A DNA stretch of 64,000 nt, from NCBI RefSeq assembly GCF_029871235.1, contig NZ_SSOM01000068.1, forward strand, positions 62,001-126,000, written 5' to 3'. This DNA is from Pseudomonas sp. BN411 (GTDB lineage: Bacteria; Pseudomonadota; Gammaproteobacteria; Pseudomonadales; Pseudomonadaceae). Positions within the stretch are counted from its first letter, which is position 1. Every line of letters starts with the position of its first letter. Position numbers and translations under genes: made by a program. This document shows, in pieces, positions 29,466 to 39,266 of this stretch. The notes below the pieces were generated by a model that saw only the letters and a list, made by a program, of their open reading frames with translations, made no database searches and had not been told where the DNA came from.

Positions 29466-30272
29466 GCCGAGACGCCGCGCTACATAGAGGTCGATGAGGT
29501 AACGCGCGATGGAGCGCTGCGCCGGCAAGGGTGGCAGCGCATCCACGCGGAACCAGCGGGCATCTTCGATCTCGCCCGGCTGCGGCACGATGTCTCCGCT
29601 GCGGTACTCGGCATGGAAGCCCAGCATCAGCGAATGCGGGAACGGCCAGTTCTGGCTGGCGATGTACTGGATGTTGCCGATTTCCACGCCCACTTCTTCC
29701 CGCACCTCGCGGGCTACGCAGTCTTCCACCGACTCACCCGGCTCGACGAAGCCGGCCAGGGTGCTGTAGACGCCAGTGACGAAGCGCGGCGAGCGCGCCA
29801 GCAACAGCTCGTCGCCACGACTGACCAGCACGATCATGCTCGGCGACAGGCGTGGATAGTGGTGGACCTCGCAACTCGGGCAACGCATCGCACGCTCACC
29901 CGCAACCCGCTCCATGCGCTGCCCGCAGCTGCCGCAGAAACGGTGCTGGTCAGCCCAGGTGCCAATCTGGCTGGCGTAGCCGAGCATGCGGAAGATATCG
30001 GGATCGCCCTGCAGCATGACCTGGCGCAGCCCCTGCCAGTAACAACCGTCCACTGCAGCAGGATGGGCCAGCTCCAGCAGGTAGATCGGATCACCGTCGA
30101 AATGGCCGATGCCATGCTCGGCCAGCACCGGCAGCTCCTGGCGCTTCAACCACTCACGGGGAAAGAGCACCCCGTTGCTGTCGGAGAGGAACTGCTGACG
30201 GCAGTGGACCACGGCCCAGCCACCGGGTGTTGCGGCATCCAGCAGCCCCGACTGCCAGCGATCACCGGCCAT
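29439..30272 (-). CDS. nudC: NADH pyrophosphatase / RNA-decapping Nudix hydrolase
   Basis: The 277-residue protein has a zinc ribbon (CGSC and CPSC, ~112-133) and a Nudix box [20 protein letters not shown] (~173-192). The family cleaves NADH and removes NAD caps from RNA 5' ends. The start at MAGDRWQSG (30272) is preferred; the 25-codon extension runs into fimL. It begins two bases after the fimL stop, so the two are probably cotranscribed. Confidence 0.93.
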   Translation of the reverse strand: MAGDRWQSGLLDAATPGGWAVVHCRQQFLSDSNGVLFPREWLKRQELPVLAEHGIGHFDGDPIYLLELAHPAAVDGCYWQGLRQVMLQGDPDIFRMLGYASQIGTWADQHRFCGSCGQRMERVAGERAMRCPSCEVHHYPRLSPSMIVLVSRGDELLLARSPRFVTGVYSTLAGFVEPGESVEDCVAREVREEVGVEIGNIQYIASQNWPFPHSLMLGFHAEYRSGDIVPQPGEIEDARWFRVDALPPLPAQRSIARYLIDLYVARRLGLAEPVLPH

Positions 30273-30273
30273 C

Positions 30274-31950
30274 TCAGGCTGCCACCAGCAGGCCCAGGGC
30301 CCGCACGCTATTGGCCGCCAGGTCGAGCACATCAGTCTGGAATCCACGACGCATGCCGGCGCCGCCTTCGAGGTAGTACTCGAGGCTGGTCAGGGCATCG
30401 GCCAGGGTTTCCAGCATCTGCTCCGACGGCATCGCCGACGCCTCCAGCATCTGCTGCTGGATGTACTCGCCACAGGAGCCAACCAGGGCTGCTGCGCGTT
30501 CCTGGCCGAGGAACCAGAGCCCACCGCGAACGGCTTGCAGGCTCACCGGCACGTTGGCCAGGTGCGGTTTTTCGCCATTGGACTCCAGGTAGGCAGTGAT
30601 GGCGCGCTTGGCCAGTGCCAGACCGGCCTGAGCTTCGTCGAGCACCACGATGCGCGCTTCGGCCAACTGGTGGTTGGCGAAGGATTCCGCCTCATGGCCC
30701 GCCTCGACCGGCTGGCGCACACCGCGACGCTCACCGCTGTCCAGGCCGGCCACCATGCCCTCTACGTAGAGCACGGCATCGGCCAGTTTCAACAATTCGT
30801 TGGCGTCCACCGGTGAGCCTGCGCTCCAGGCAGCGACCAGCGGCAACTGCACCTGTAGGGCATTGCCGGGAGAATTCAGCCCGACCATGACCAGGGTCTT
30901 GGCCAGCTTGCCCAGCAGGGCATGGAGATTCCCGAAGGACTCACTGGGCGCGGTACCGCGCTCGATGAGGTCGATCATGTCCTTGACGCTGTTCAGCTCT
31001 TCGAAGATGGCCGAGGACAGCGAGCGCATTACCGACTGACCGGGGCCGGACAGGCGCTGGTATTCCTGCTCCAGAAGCTGGTCAGTGAACGGCAGCGCGG
31101 TCATCCCGAAGACTTCGCGCAGCTCGCGGGAGCGCGGCCCCTGGCTGTCGGCCAGGGCCACGAGATAAAGGAGTTCCTTCTGCAGGCTGCGCGGCGCTTC
31201 ATAGGCGGCATTGCTCAGCAGCAGCTTGAGTTCACGGTCCACGCGGGAGAACAGCTGCTTGCGCGACTTGCGAGCGAGTAATTGGCCGTCCAGCTGCGCC
31301 TCGATGGCTGCGGCACCAATCCAGCCCAGGCGTCCGCGGGGTTGATCGGCGTACAGGCGCTCAATGCCGCCCAGGGCGCGCTCCATTGTGCGCAGCGCAC
31401 TCGGCACCTTCTGACCACGCAGGAATCCGAGCAGGCCCTGCTGGTAAGCCTGGCGGAAACGCCGTCCCAGCGCTTCGGCATCGACGCCTTCCGGCAGACC
31501 GGGCACCACTGTCTGGCGCGACTGATCCAGGCGCACGCTGAAGAAATAGCTCTCGGGCAGCGGTGGCTGGCCGCCAGCCTGGCGCAAGTCGTTGATGGCC
31601 GGCAGCAGCAGCTCGGGCATCTCCTGCCGATGCACGTCAAGGTTTTCCAGGTAGCGGCGCAGCACGTGCAGTGCATTGCTCAAGGCCGCCAGTTGGACAT
31701 CGCGCTCCTCGCCGGCGCCGGCGGGAATGTCGGTGGACTGGTCGAGCAGCTCCTGCGCCAGCAGTTCGGCGCCGGTCAGCTCGATCAGATTGAGCGTGCC
31801 ACGCACCTGGTGCATGGCCTCCACCGCCAGTTGCAGCAGGCTGCCGTTCTGGCGCTCGGCAATGAAGTGCTCGAGGCTCTGTTCCGCCTGCTCCATGGTG
31901 GCGAACAGTTCATCGCGCACGAGACCCAGCGAAGTGACTCCAGTGACCAT
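30274..31950 (-). CDS. fimL: FimL, ChpA N-terminal-like regulator of twitching and cAMP
   Basis: The 558-residue soluble helical protein resembles the N-terminal part of the Chp kinase Chp[21 protein letters not shown]-like sequence near residue 45 aligns with an Hpt-type helix, but the phospho-accepting His context is altered and no kinase or receiver domain follows. That architecture and the nudC neighbour match P. aeruginosa FimL (recalled PA1822), which links Pil-Chp signalling to adenylate cyclase CyaB, type IV pili and virulence genes. Symbol is by recall of synteny and architecture. Confidence 0.85.
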   Translation of the reverse strand: MVTGVTSLGLVRDELFATMEQAEQSLEHFIAERQNGSLLQLAVEAMHQVRGTLNLIELTGAELLAQELLDQSTDIPAGAGEERDVQLAALSNALHVLRRYLENLDVHRQEMPELLLPAINDLRQAGGQPPLPESYFFSVRLDQSRQTVVPGLPEGVDAEALGRRFRQAYQQGLLGFLRGQKVPSALRTMERALGGIERLYADQPRGRLGWIGAAAIEAQLDGQLLARKSRKQLFSRVDRELKLLLSNAAYEAPRSLQKELLYLVALADSQGPRSRELREVFGMTALPFTDQLLEQEYQRLSGPGQSVMRSLSSAIFEELNSVKDMIDLIERGTAPSESFGNLHALLGKLAKTLVMVGLNSPGNALQVQLPLVAAWSAGSPVDANELLKLADAVLYVEGMVAGLDSGERRGVRQPVEAGHEAESFANHQLAEARIVVLDEAQAGLALAKRAITAYLESNGEKPHLANVPVSLQAVRGGLWFLGQERAAALVGSCGEYIQQQMLEASAMPSEQMLETLADALTSLEYYLEGGAGMRRGFQTDVLDLAANSVRALGLLVAA

Positions 31951-31988
31951 GCCTCAGTGCGCCTCCCGCGCGAGTGTGCGGTACCGCA

Positions 31989-32825
31989 TCAGTCAGCGAA
32001 CTCTGGCTTCTGCTTGCTCATGTGGGCCGTCATCGCCACGCGCAGATCGGCCGATTGCAGCATGGCTGCGTTCCAGGTGGCGATGTACTCGAGACCATCA
32101 TCTACCCGATGGTCGCGCATGTAACGGATCATTTCCTTGGTGCCGCGCACTGCGATGGGCGACTTGGCGGCGATCTGATGAGCAATGCCGAACACGCCGT
32201 CGAGCAGCGCGTCCTGGTTCTCGAACGTACGGTTGACCAGACCCAGGCGCTGGGCCTCTTCACCGTCGATGGTGCGGCCGGTGTAGGCCAGCTCGCGCAT
32301 CATGCCGTCGCCGATGATGCGTGGCAGGCGCTGCAGGGTGCCCACGTCGGCGGCCATGCCGATGTCGATTTCCTTGATGGAGAACTGCGCATCGCCCGTC
32401 GAATAACGCATGTCGCAGGCCGAAATCAGGTCGATGGCGCCGCCCAGGCAGTAACCCTGGATGGCCGCGATCACCGGCTTGCTGCAGTTGTCGACGGCGT
32501 TGAACGAAGCTTGCAGCTCGAGAATCTTGCGGCGTAGTGCGCGCGCATTGCGACCGGCATCCGGCCCCAACTGGGCGCCGACCGAGGCCAGCATCATCAG
32601 GTCGATGCCGGAGGAGAAATGCTTGCCCGCGCCGGAAAGCACCACCACCCGTACTTCGTCGTTGTCCTCGATCTCGCGGAAGATTTCGACGATTTCCGTC
32701 CAGAAATCCGCGTTCATCGCGTTGATCTTTTCCGGACGGTTGATCTGCACATGGGCGATCTTGTCTGCCAACTCTACACGGAAGGCTTTGTAATCAGGCA
32801 CGGGTCTGTCCTCGGCGTGCGCCAT
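31989..32825 (-). CDS. Delta(3,5)-delta(2,4)-dienoyl-CoA isomerase-like crotonase
   Basis: The crotonase-fold protein of 278 residues has oxyanion-hole segments GKHFSSGIDL (~65-74) and QGYCLGGAID (~118-127). FSIKEIDIGMAADVGTLQRL (~146-165) matches the ECH1 motif, with the catalytic Glu and Asp retained. That points to dienoyl-CoA isomerase in beta-oxidation of unsaturated fatty acids rather than a plain hydratase. The start is uncertain: 32825 (MAHAEDRP) is preferred, 32855 is possible, and neither has a good ribosome site. Confidence 0.88.
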   Translation of the reverse strand: MAHAEDRPVPDYKAFRVELADKIAHVQINRPEKINAMNADFWTEIVEIFREIEDNDEVRVVVLSGAGKHFSSGIDLMMLASVGAQLGPDAGRNARALRRKILELQASFNAVDNCSKPVIAAIQGYCLGGAIDLISACDMRYSTGDAQFSIKEIDIGMAADVGTLQRLPRIIGDGMMRELAYTGRTIDGEEAQRLGLVNRTFENQDALLDGVFGIAHQIAAKSPIAVRGTKEMIRYMRDHRVDDGLEYIATWNAAMLQSADLRVAMTAHMSKQKPEFAD

Positions 32826-33020
32826 TGAAATGGTGTCATTCAGGAAGCCCGGCAACTATAACAAGCACAAGGTAAAAGTCGATGCCGCCCACTGTGACGC
32901 AGGCCACGCCATGCAATTACCACTTCACTTGGAAAAGCCGGCTTAAGCGCTTGATCTACCTAGACTGGGCTGGCACCTTCCCAGCGCCTTCCAACCACCA
33001 CACGTCCAGGGACAACCTCA

Positions 33021-34523
33021 ATGTCCGCCTCACCTGCCGTGGCCATCGGCCGCAACTTTCTCGGCAACTCGCCGCAGTGGTACAAGCTGTCGATCATCGC
33101 ATTCCTGGTGCTGAACCCGCTGGCGCTCTGGTCGCTGGGACCGGTGGTGGCGTCGTGGATGCTGGTGGGCGAGTTCATCTTCGCCTTGGCCATGGCGCTC
33201 AAGTGCTATCCGCTGCTGCCTGGCGGGCTGCTGGTGGTCGAAGCGCTGCTGCTTGACCTGGCGACACCGCAGGCTGTGTATGAGGAGCTGCAGCACAACT
33301 TCCCGGTCATCCTGCTGCTGATGTTCATGGTGGCCGGCATCTACTTCATGAAGGACCTGCTGCTCCTGCTGTTCTCCCGCCTGTTGCTCGGCGTGCGCAG
33401 CAAGACGCTGTTGGCGCTGATGTTCTGCCTGCTGGCGGCCTTCCTCTCGGCCTTCCTCGATGCACTGACAGTGACTGCCGTGATCATCAGCGTCTGCCTC
33501 GGTTTCTACGCCGTTTACCACCGCGTGGCCTCGGGTAATGGTGCGAACGAAGAATACAGTCCGGATTCCGACAACGAGATTGCCGGCTCCAGCCGGGAGG
33601 ACCTGGACACCTTCCGCTCCTTTCTCCGCAGCCTGCTGATGCATGCCGCTGTAGGCACCGCACTGGGTGGCGTCTGCACGCTGGTGGGCGAGCCACAAAA
33701 CCTGCTGATCGGCCACGAGGCCGGCTGGCATTTCAAAGACTTCTTCTTCAACGTCGCGCCGGTATCCATGCCGGTTCTGGCGGCCGGCCTGCTGACCTGC
33801 GTGCTGCTGGAGAAGCTGCGCTGGTTCGGCTATGGCGCGGAGCTGCCAGACAACGTGCGGCGGATTCTGGCGGAGTTCGCCCATGAAGAAGGCACTCGGC
33901 GCACCCAGAGCCAGCGCCTGGCCCTGATGGTCCAGGGCGCCGCCGCGCTGCTCCTGATTGTCTGCCTCGCGCTGCATGTGGCCGAGGTGGGCCTGATCGG
34001 CCTGCTGGTCATCGTGCTGATCACCAGCTTCAACGGCATCACCGACGAACACCAGATCGGCCGGGCCTTTCAGGACGCCCTGCCCTTCACTGCGCTGCTG
34101 GTGGCGTTCTTCGCGGTCGTGGCGGTGATCCAGCAGCAGCACCTGTTCACGCCGATCATCCATGCGGTACTGGCACTGCCGGTGGAACAGCAGCCGGGCA
34201 TGCTGTTCATCGCCAACGGGCTGCTGTCGGCCATCAGCGATAACGTCTTCGTCGCCACCATCTACATCACGGAAGTGAAGAGCGCATTGCAGGCCGGGAA
34301 CATGACCCGCGAGCACTTCGATACCCTGGCTGTGGCCATCAACACCGGCACCAACCTACCCAGCGTCGCCACACCCAACGGCCAGGCCGCATTTCTCTTC
34401 CTGCTCACATCTTCCATCGCACCGCTGGTGCGCCTGTCCTACGGGCGCATGGTGTGGATGGCCCTGCCCTACACCATCGTGATGGGCGTGCTCGGCTGGT
34501 GGGCCGTCAGCTACTGGCTCTGA
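33021..34523 (+). CDS. nhaB: Na+/H+ antiporter NhaB
   Basis: The 500-residue protein has about 12 membrane helices and characteristic stretches SFRGNN-independent NhaB motifs such as [20 protein letters not shown] (~221-240) and [20 protein letters not shown] (~446-465). The family exchanges sodium for protons in the inner membrane. The 165-base upstream gap contains its promoter. Its 3' end overlaps the convergent permease gene by 17 bases. Confidence 0.94.
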   Translation: MSASPAVAIGRNFLGNSPQWYKLSIIAFLVLNPLALWSLGPVVASWMLVGEFIFALAMALKCYPLLPGGLLVVEALLLDLATPQAVYEELQHNFPVILLLMFMVAGIYFMKDLLLLLFSRLLLGVRSKTLLALMFCLLAAFLSAFLDALTVTAVIISVCLGFYAVYHRVASGNGANEEYSPDSDNEIAGSSREDLDTFRSFLRSLLMHAAVGTALGGVCTLVGEPQNLLIGHEAGWHFKDFFFNVAPVSMPVLAAGLLTCVLLEKLRWFGYGAELPDNVRRILAEFAHEEGTRRTQSQRLALMVQGAAALLLIVCLALHVAEVGLIGLLVIVLITSFNGITDEHQIGRAFQDALPFTALLVAFFAVVAVIQQQHLFTPIIHAVLALPVEQQPGMLFIANGLLSAISDNVFVATIYITEVKSALQAGNMTREHFDTLAVAINTGTNLPSVATPNGQAAFLFLLTSSIAPLVRLSYGRMVWMALPYTIVMGVLGWWAVSYWL

Positions 34524-35871
34524 CGGCCGTCTCCGCCTGCACCCGGTTGCGCCACTGGCGCCAGGTGTAAAGCGGGATGCCGGCCATCAGTACGAGGAAG
34601 CCCCAGAAGATGGCCTGCTCGCCGGTGCCATACAGGGCCCAGATGGAATAGATGAAGCCGAGCACGCCGATGGCCACCAGGCGGCCTCGTTCGCGCTCGG
34701 AGAAATCACCCGGTTTCACCGCCAGTTGCTGCAGCAACGCGGCGGTGCAGAAGGCGTAGGGCACGACACCAGTCATGGTGCCGAGCAGGATGATGACGTT
34801 GAACACATCCACCAGGTCGCCCCGCCCATCGACCAGCACCAACGCCGTGACCAGCACGCCAGATACGAGCAGGCCATGGGCTGGCACGCCGTATTTGTTG
34901 GTCTGCGCCAGGGACTCCGGCAGCAGGCCGTCACGAGCGGTGGCCATGGGAATCTGCCCCTGCAGCAGCACCCAGCCGTTCAGCGCGCCAAGGCAAGCGA
35001 TCACCGCGCCCGCCGCCACCAGGTGATAGCCCCACTCCCCCACCAGCACCCGCGCCGCGTCGGCAAAGGGGGCGGTGGAACGCATCAGCACTTCCGGCGG
35101 CAGCACACCTTGTACGGCGGTGATGGAGAGGATGTAGACCCCGGCCGCCACCAGGGTTCCGAATACCGTGGCACGGGGAATGGTGCGCTTGGGGTTGTCG
35201 ACATCGTCCGCCGGCACGGTCGCCGACTCCAGTCCGATGAACGACCAGAGCGTCAGTGCCGCCGTGGTGGCGATGGCATTGGCGTATCCGCCAGCGCCTG
35301 GCGGTAGCTCACTGACCTCGGGAATGCGCAAGTATTCGGGATGGAAGGAGAACCAGCCGAGTATCCCCACCAGCAGCAGTGGGATGAGTTTGAGCGCGGT
35401 GAGGATGTTCTGCGCCAGGCCAAAAGCACCGATGCCGCGCAGGTTGATCAGGGTGCAGAGCCAGATCGCGCCGATGGCGGTACCCACCATCAGCACCGGA
35501 TCGCGCAGCGCGGGGATAAACACCTGCAGATAACCCACCAGGGTCACGGCGATGGCCGCGTTACCAATCCAGGCCGCCTTCCAATACGTCCAGGCGCAAA
35601 GGTAGCCGGCAAAGCTGCCAAAGCCATCGCGAGTGTAGGCGTAGGGCCCACCAGCCGAGGGGTTGAGCCTGGCCAGGCGGGCAAAGGTCAGTGCCAGGAT
35701 CACCGCGCCAGTACTGGAAATCAGCCAACCGAACAGGCTGAGACCACCGTAGGCGGCCAGGCTTGAGGGCAGCAGGAACACGCCCGAGCCGATCATGTTG
35801 CCCACCACCAATGCGGTACAGGTCCAGAACCCCATTCTGCCGCGAGGCTTCGCCCCTTCCCCAGTCGCCAT
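34507..35871 (-). CDS. APC family amino acid/polyamine antiporter (ldcA-linked)
   Basis: The 454-residue protein has about 12 membrane helices, with [16 protein letters not shown] (~25-40) and [12 protein letters not shown] near 75-86 as APC signatures. It resembles AdiC/CadB/PotE exchangers. It starts 21 bases after ldcA, with GGGGGA before ATG 35871, so it is translated from the same message. A lysine/cadaverine exchange role is inferred from that pairing. Confidence 0.88.
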   Translation of the reverse strand: MATGEGAKPRGRMGFWTCTALVVGNMIGSGVFLLPSSLAAYGGLSLFGWLISSTGAVILALTFARLARLNPSAGGPYAYTRDGFGSFAGYLCAWTYWKAAWIGNAAIAVTLVGYLQVFIPALRDPVLMVGTAIGAIWLCTLINLRGIGAFGLAQNILTALKLIPLLLVGILGWFSFHPEYLRIPEVSELPPGAGGYANAIATTAALTLWSFIGLESATVPADDVDNPKRTIPRATVFGTLVAAGVYILSITAVQGVLPPEVLMRSTAPFADAARVLVGEWGYHLVAAGAVIACLGALNGWVLLQGQIPMATARDGLLPESLAQTNKYGVPAHGLLVSGVLVTALVLVDGRGDLVDVFNVIILLGTMTGVVPYAFCTAALLQQLAVKPGDFSERERGRLVAIGVLGFIYSIWALYGTGEQAIFWGFLVLMAGIPLYTWRQWRNRVQAETAVRASS

Positions 35872-35892
35872 CGCGTTCCCCCGCAAGCCGAA

Positions 35893-38148
35893 TTATTCCC
35901 TGATGCAGTCCACTGTATAGCAGCGACCTGTAGGACTTTCCTGACAGTTAAGCCCATGCACGTCGATATCGAAGCCCGGGAAGCTCAGGTCGAAGGTGCG
36001 CGCGAACTCCAGGTAGTCGATGATCGCACGGGTTTCCAAAGTGAAGCGCTCGCCCGGCATGATCAGCGGAATGCCCGGCGGATAAGGCACCAGCATCACG
36101 GCCGCGATGCGCCCCTGCAGCTTGTCCAGGGGCACCGGCTCCACCTCGCCGCGCACCAGCTTGTCGTAGGCGTCAGCCGGCTTCATCGCCAGCTCCGGCA
36201 GCTTGGTGTACATGCGTCGCAGCGCCTTGGGCGTAGCGCTATTGCGGTAGCAGGCGTGGAGTGCGTCGCAGAGGTCGCGCAGCCCCATGCCGGCATAGCG
36301 CGCGCCATAGGCAGTGGCGATGGAAGGCAGAGCCTCGGCCAGGGGCTGGTTGGCGTCGTAGCCGCGTTTGAACTCCAGGAGCTCGGTAAGCAGCGTGCTC
36401 CACTTGCCCTTGGTGATGCCCATGGAGAACAGCACCAGGAAGGAATAGAGACCGGTCTTCTCGACCACCAGACCGCGCTCCCAGAGGAACTTGCTGACCA
36501 CCGCCGCCGGAATGCCCTGCTCGCCCAGCTTGCCGTCCGCGGTGAGGCCGGGCGTCACCAGGGTGACCTTGATCGGGTCGAGTAGCACGTAGTCGTCCAC
36601 CACGTCGCCGAAGCCGTGCCAGTCGGCGTCCGGGCTCAGCAGCCAGTCCTCCGTGACCACCGCGTCGGCCCCTTCCACCAGTGGCGGCTCCCAGATATCG
36701 AACCACCAGTCGTCCGCCGCCAGGTTCTGCCAGACATTGGCCAGGGCCCGGCGAAACCGCAGCGCCTCGTCGAAGGTCTCCTGAATGAGCGAACGCCCGG
36801 CTGGCCCTTCCATCATTGCCGAGGCCACGTCGAGGGAAGCGATGATGCCGTACTGGGGCGAGGTGGAGATGTGCATCATGAAGGCTTCGTTGAAGCGATG
36901 CCGGTCCAGCCGGCGCGTGCCGCCATCCTGCACGTGGATCATCGAGGCCTGGCTGAAGGCCGCCAGCAGCTTGTGGGTCGAATGGGTGGTGAACACCAGC
37001 GGCGAATGCTCCTCCCGTTGAGTGCACATGCCGTAGCGGCCGGCGTAGAACTCGTGGAAGGCGGCGTAGGCATACCAGGCTTCGTCGAAGTGCAGCACTT
37101 CCACCGAATCGCCCAGGGCCTGCTTGATCAGCTCGGCGTTGTAGCAGAGCCCGTCGTAGGTGGAGTTAGTCACCACGGCCAGCTTGACCTTCGGCTCGCG
37201 GCCCTTGGCCAGGGGGCTGGCGTCGATCTTCGCCTGGATCGATTCGCGGCTGAACTCGCTCAGGGGGATCGGTCCGATGATGCCCAGTTCATTGCGTTCC
37301 GGCGTCAGGTAGAGCGGGATGGCGCCAGTCATGATGATCGAGTGGACGATGGACTTGTGGCAGTTGCGGTCCACCAGCACCAGATCGTCGCGGCCGACCA
37401 TGGAATGCCAGACGATCTTGTTCGCCGTCGACGTGCCATTGATGACGAAGAAGGTATGGTCGGCGCCGAAGTTCTGGGCAGCCCTGGCTTCGGCCTCGGC
37501 CAGCGGGCCGGTGTGATCCAGCAGAGAGCCCAGCTCCGGCACCGACACCGAGAGGTCCGAGCGCAGCGTGTTCTCGCCGAAGAACTGGTGGAAGGCCTGC
37601 CCCACCGGGCTTTTACGGTAGGCAACACCACCGCCGTGCCCCGGCGTGTGCCAGGAGTAGTTGGATTGCGCGGTGTGCTCCACCAGGGCGCGGAAGAACG
37701 GCGGCAGCAGCCCTTCCAGGTAATTGCGCGCGGCGCGGGCCACCTGACGGGCGAGGAAGGGCACAGTGTCTTCGTAGAGATAGAGCAGGCCGCGCAACTG
37801 GTTCAGGTCGGCCATGGCCTCGGCCGGCGCGTTTTCGATGGTCACCTGCTCGCCAAGGGCGAAGATCGGCAGCTGCGGTGCGCGAACCCGGGCGACGCGG
37901 ATCAACTCCACCATGTCCTGCAACAGGCGCTGGTTCTCCCCGGCGCCCTCGGCAGCGACGAGGATGCAGGCGAGCCCGTGGTGCGTGGAGGCAACGATGC
38001 GGCCTTCGGCGGAGCTGGCGGTGGGAAGGATGGTGAAACCGTCCTGCTCCAGTTCGCGGGCTATGGCGCGAACCCGGTCGCCGGCAACGGTGTCAGCCTT
38101 GATATCGCGATGGACGATGAGGACGGGGAACTTGAGCTCTTTGTACAT
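35893..38148 (-). CDS. ldcA: Lysine decarboxylase LdcA
   Basis: The 751-residue PLP enzyme has an N-terminal wing domain (~1-130), the main fold-type I domain with STHKLLAAFSQASMIH (PLP-binding Lys about residue 382), and a C-terminal domain (~560-751). It belongs to the Orn/Lys/Arg decarboxylase group. In P. aeruginosa LdcA turns lysine to cadaverine in arginine-controlled lysine catabolism. GGGAG precedes the ATG by six bases. No convincing ArgR site was seen in the 105-base upstream gap. Confidence 0.94.
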   Translation of the reverse strand: MYKELKFPVLIVHRDIKADTVAGDRVRAIARELEQDGFTILPTASSAEGRIVASTHHGLACILVAAEGAGENQRLLQDMVELIRVARVRAPQLPIFALGEQVTIENAPAEAMADLNQLRGLLYLYEDTVPFLARQVARAARNYLEGLLPPFFRALVEHTAQSNYSWHTPGHGGGVAYRKSPVGQAFHQFFGENTLRSDLSVSVPELGSLLDHTGPLAEAEARAAQNFGADHTFFVINGTSTANKIVWHSMVGRDDLVLVDRNCHKSIVHSIIMTGAIPLYLTPERNELGIIGPIPLSEFSRESIQAKIDASPLAKGREPKVKLAVVTNSTYDGLCYNAELIKQALGDSVEVLHFDEAWYAYAAFHEFYAGRYGMCTQREEHSPLVFTTHSTHKLLAAFSQASMIHVQDGGTRRLDRHRFNEAFMMHISTSPQYGIIASLDVASAMMEGPAGRSLIQETFDEALRFRRALANVWQNLAADDWWFDIWEPPLVEGADAVVTEDWLLSPDADWHGFGDVVDDYVLLDPIKVTLVTPGLTADGKLGEQGIPAAVVSKFLWERGLVVEKTGLYSFLVLFSMGITKGKWSTLLTELLEFKRGYDANQPLAEALPSIATAYGARYAGMGLRDLCDALHACYRNSATPKALRRMYTKLPELAMKPADAYDKLVRGEVEPVPLDKLQGRIAAVMLVPYPPGIPLIMPGERFTLETRAIIDYLEFARTFDLSFPGFDIDVHGLNCQESPTGRCYTVDCIRE

Positions 38149-38253
38149 TGTTGCTCCCTGAGGGGCGGGCTCGGCCCACCTTTCTCCTCAGGGTAGAAGC
38201 TCACTCGCGGGGGCGGTACCCCCGCTGCCTCAGGCTGTACGTAAAGGTCGCAA

Positions 38254-39015
38254 TCAGGAAGCCGGCGGCGTTTCCATCTGCACCCAGAGCGCAGGTGCCC
38301 CGGCGGATTTCTCGATGATCGCCAGGCGCGCGGCGTGGGCGGCCAGTTCTTCTTCACTGGCCCGGATGACCCGGCTCCGCGCGCGATCGGCCGGCAGGCG
38401 GCGAATCGGCGAAGCCTGCGCACGGCCACCGCTGCCATCACCACCGTCCCCGGCGAGGGAGAGGTTGGTCTGGCCGCCGGTCATCGCCAGGTAGACATCG
38501 GCGAGGATCTCGGCGTCAAGCAGTGCGCCGTGCAGTTCGCGGTTGGAGTTGTCGACGTCGTAGCGCTTGCACAGGGCGTCGAGGCTGTTGCGCTGCCCCG
38601 GATGGCGTTCGCGGGCCATCAGCAGGGTGTCGAGCACCGTGCAGTACTCGGTGACGTCGCTACGATCGCTCTGCCCCTGCAGCGCGAACTCGTTGTTGAT
38701 GAAGCCGATGTCGAACGCCGCGTTGTGGATGATCAGCTCGGCGCCCTTGATGAACTCGAAGAACTCGTCGGCGATGTCCTTGAAGCGCGGCTTGCCCACC
38801 AGGAACTCGTTGGTGATGCCGTGCACCGCGATGGCGCCTTCATCCACCTCGCGGTCAGGTTGCAGGTAAACGTGGAAGTGCCGCCCGGTCAGGCGACGGC
38901 CTTCCATCTCGACGCAGCCGATCTCGATGACCCGGTGGCCATCGGTGACCGGCATGCCCGTTGTTTCGGTGTCCAGTACTACCTTCCGGTTAGTAGCGTT
39001 GTTGCAAACAGTCAT
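38254..39015 (-). CDS. dnaQ: DNA polymerase III epsilon subunit (3'-5' exonuclease)
   Basis: The 253-residue DEDDh exonuclease has Exo I VVLDTETTGM (~12-21), Exo II IIHNAAFDIGFI (~94-105) and Exo III LHGALLDAEILADVY (~160-174). The C-terminal tail (~185-253) would bind the alpha subunit. It proofreads for DNA polymerase III. AGGGGA lies before ATG 39015. A weak -10-like TAAGAT lies ~35 bases upstream. It is normally next to rnhA but here is separated from it by 4.9 kb. Confidence 0.95.
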   Translation of the reverse strand: MTVCNNATNRKVVLDTETTGMPVTDGHRVIEIGCVEMEGRRLTGRHFHVYLQPDREVDEGAIAVHGITNEFLVGKPRFKDIADEFFEFIKGAELIIHNAAFDIGFINNEFALQGQSDRSDVTEYCTVLDTLLMARERHPGQRNSLDALCKRYDVDNSNRELHGALLDAEILADVYLAMTGGQTNLSLAGDGGDGSGGRAQASPIRRLPADRARSRVIRASEEELAAHAARLAIIEKSAGAPALWVQMETPPAS

Positions 39016-39223
39016 TACATTTCCCCTGAAAACGCGCGCCGAATCTTAACACGCCGGGCGAAAACCATCGCAACGACCGGTGATCAGGCGTAAGGGATTT
39101 TCCAAAAAGAGATCATCAGCATTTCCAGTGACCCAAATGAATTGCCAAGACCTGCATTATCTGAAGTTGGCATAGAATATTTTACGGATCATACATGCGC
39201 GAAAGATTTTCAACCCAACCCCT

Positions 39224-39254
39224 TAAAAAATAAATGCGGGAGAACCCGCATTTA
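39224..39254 (-). terminator. Terminator of the accessory transporter operon
   Basis: The stem AAATGCGGG/CCCGCATTT with loop AGAA is followed on the minus strand by a T-rich run (complement of 39224-39231). It lies 13 bases after the permease-ATPase stop. Confidence 0.9.
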
Positions 39255-39266
39255 TTCTTGCGACAC

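Noticed and set aside
36616-38196. 526-codon plus-strand ORF opposite ldcA
   Set aside because: Antisense shadow; composition follows ldcA codon positions.
38149-38253. ArgR operator before ldcA
   Set aside because: No TGTCGC-N8-AA-type direct repeat was found; the visible GCGGGGG/CCCCCGC hairpin looks like a weak end for the dnaQ message.
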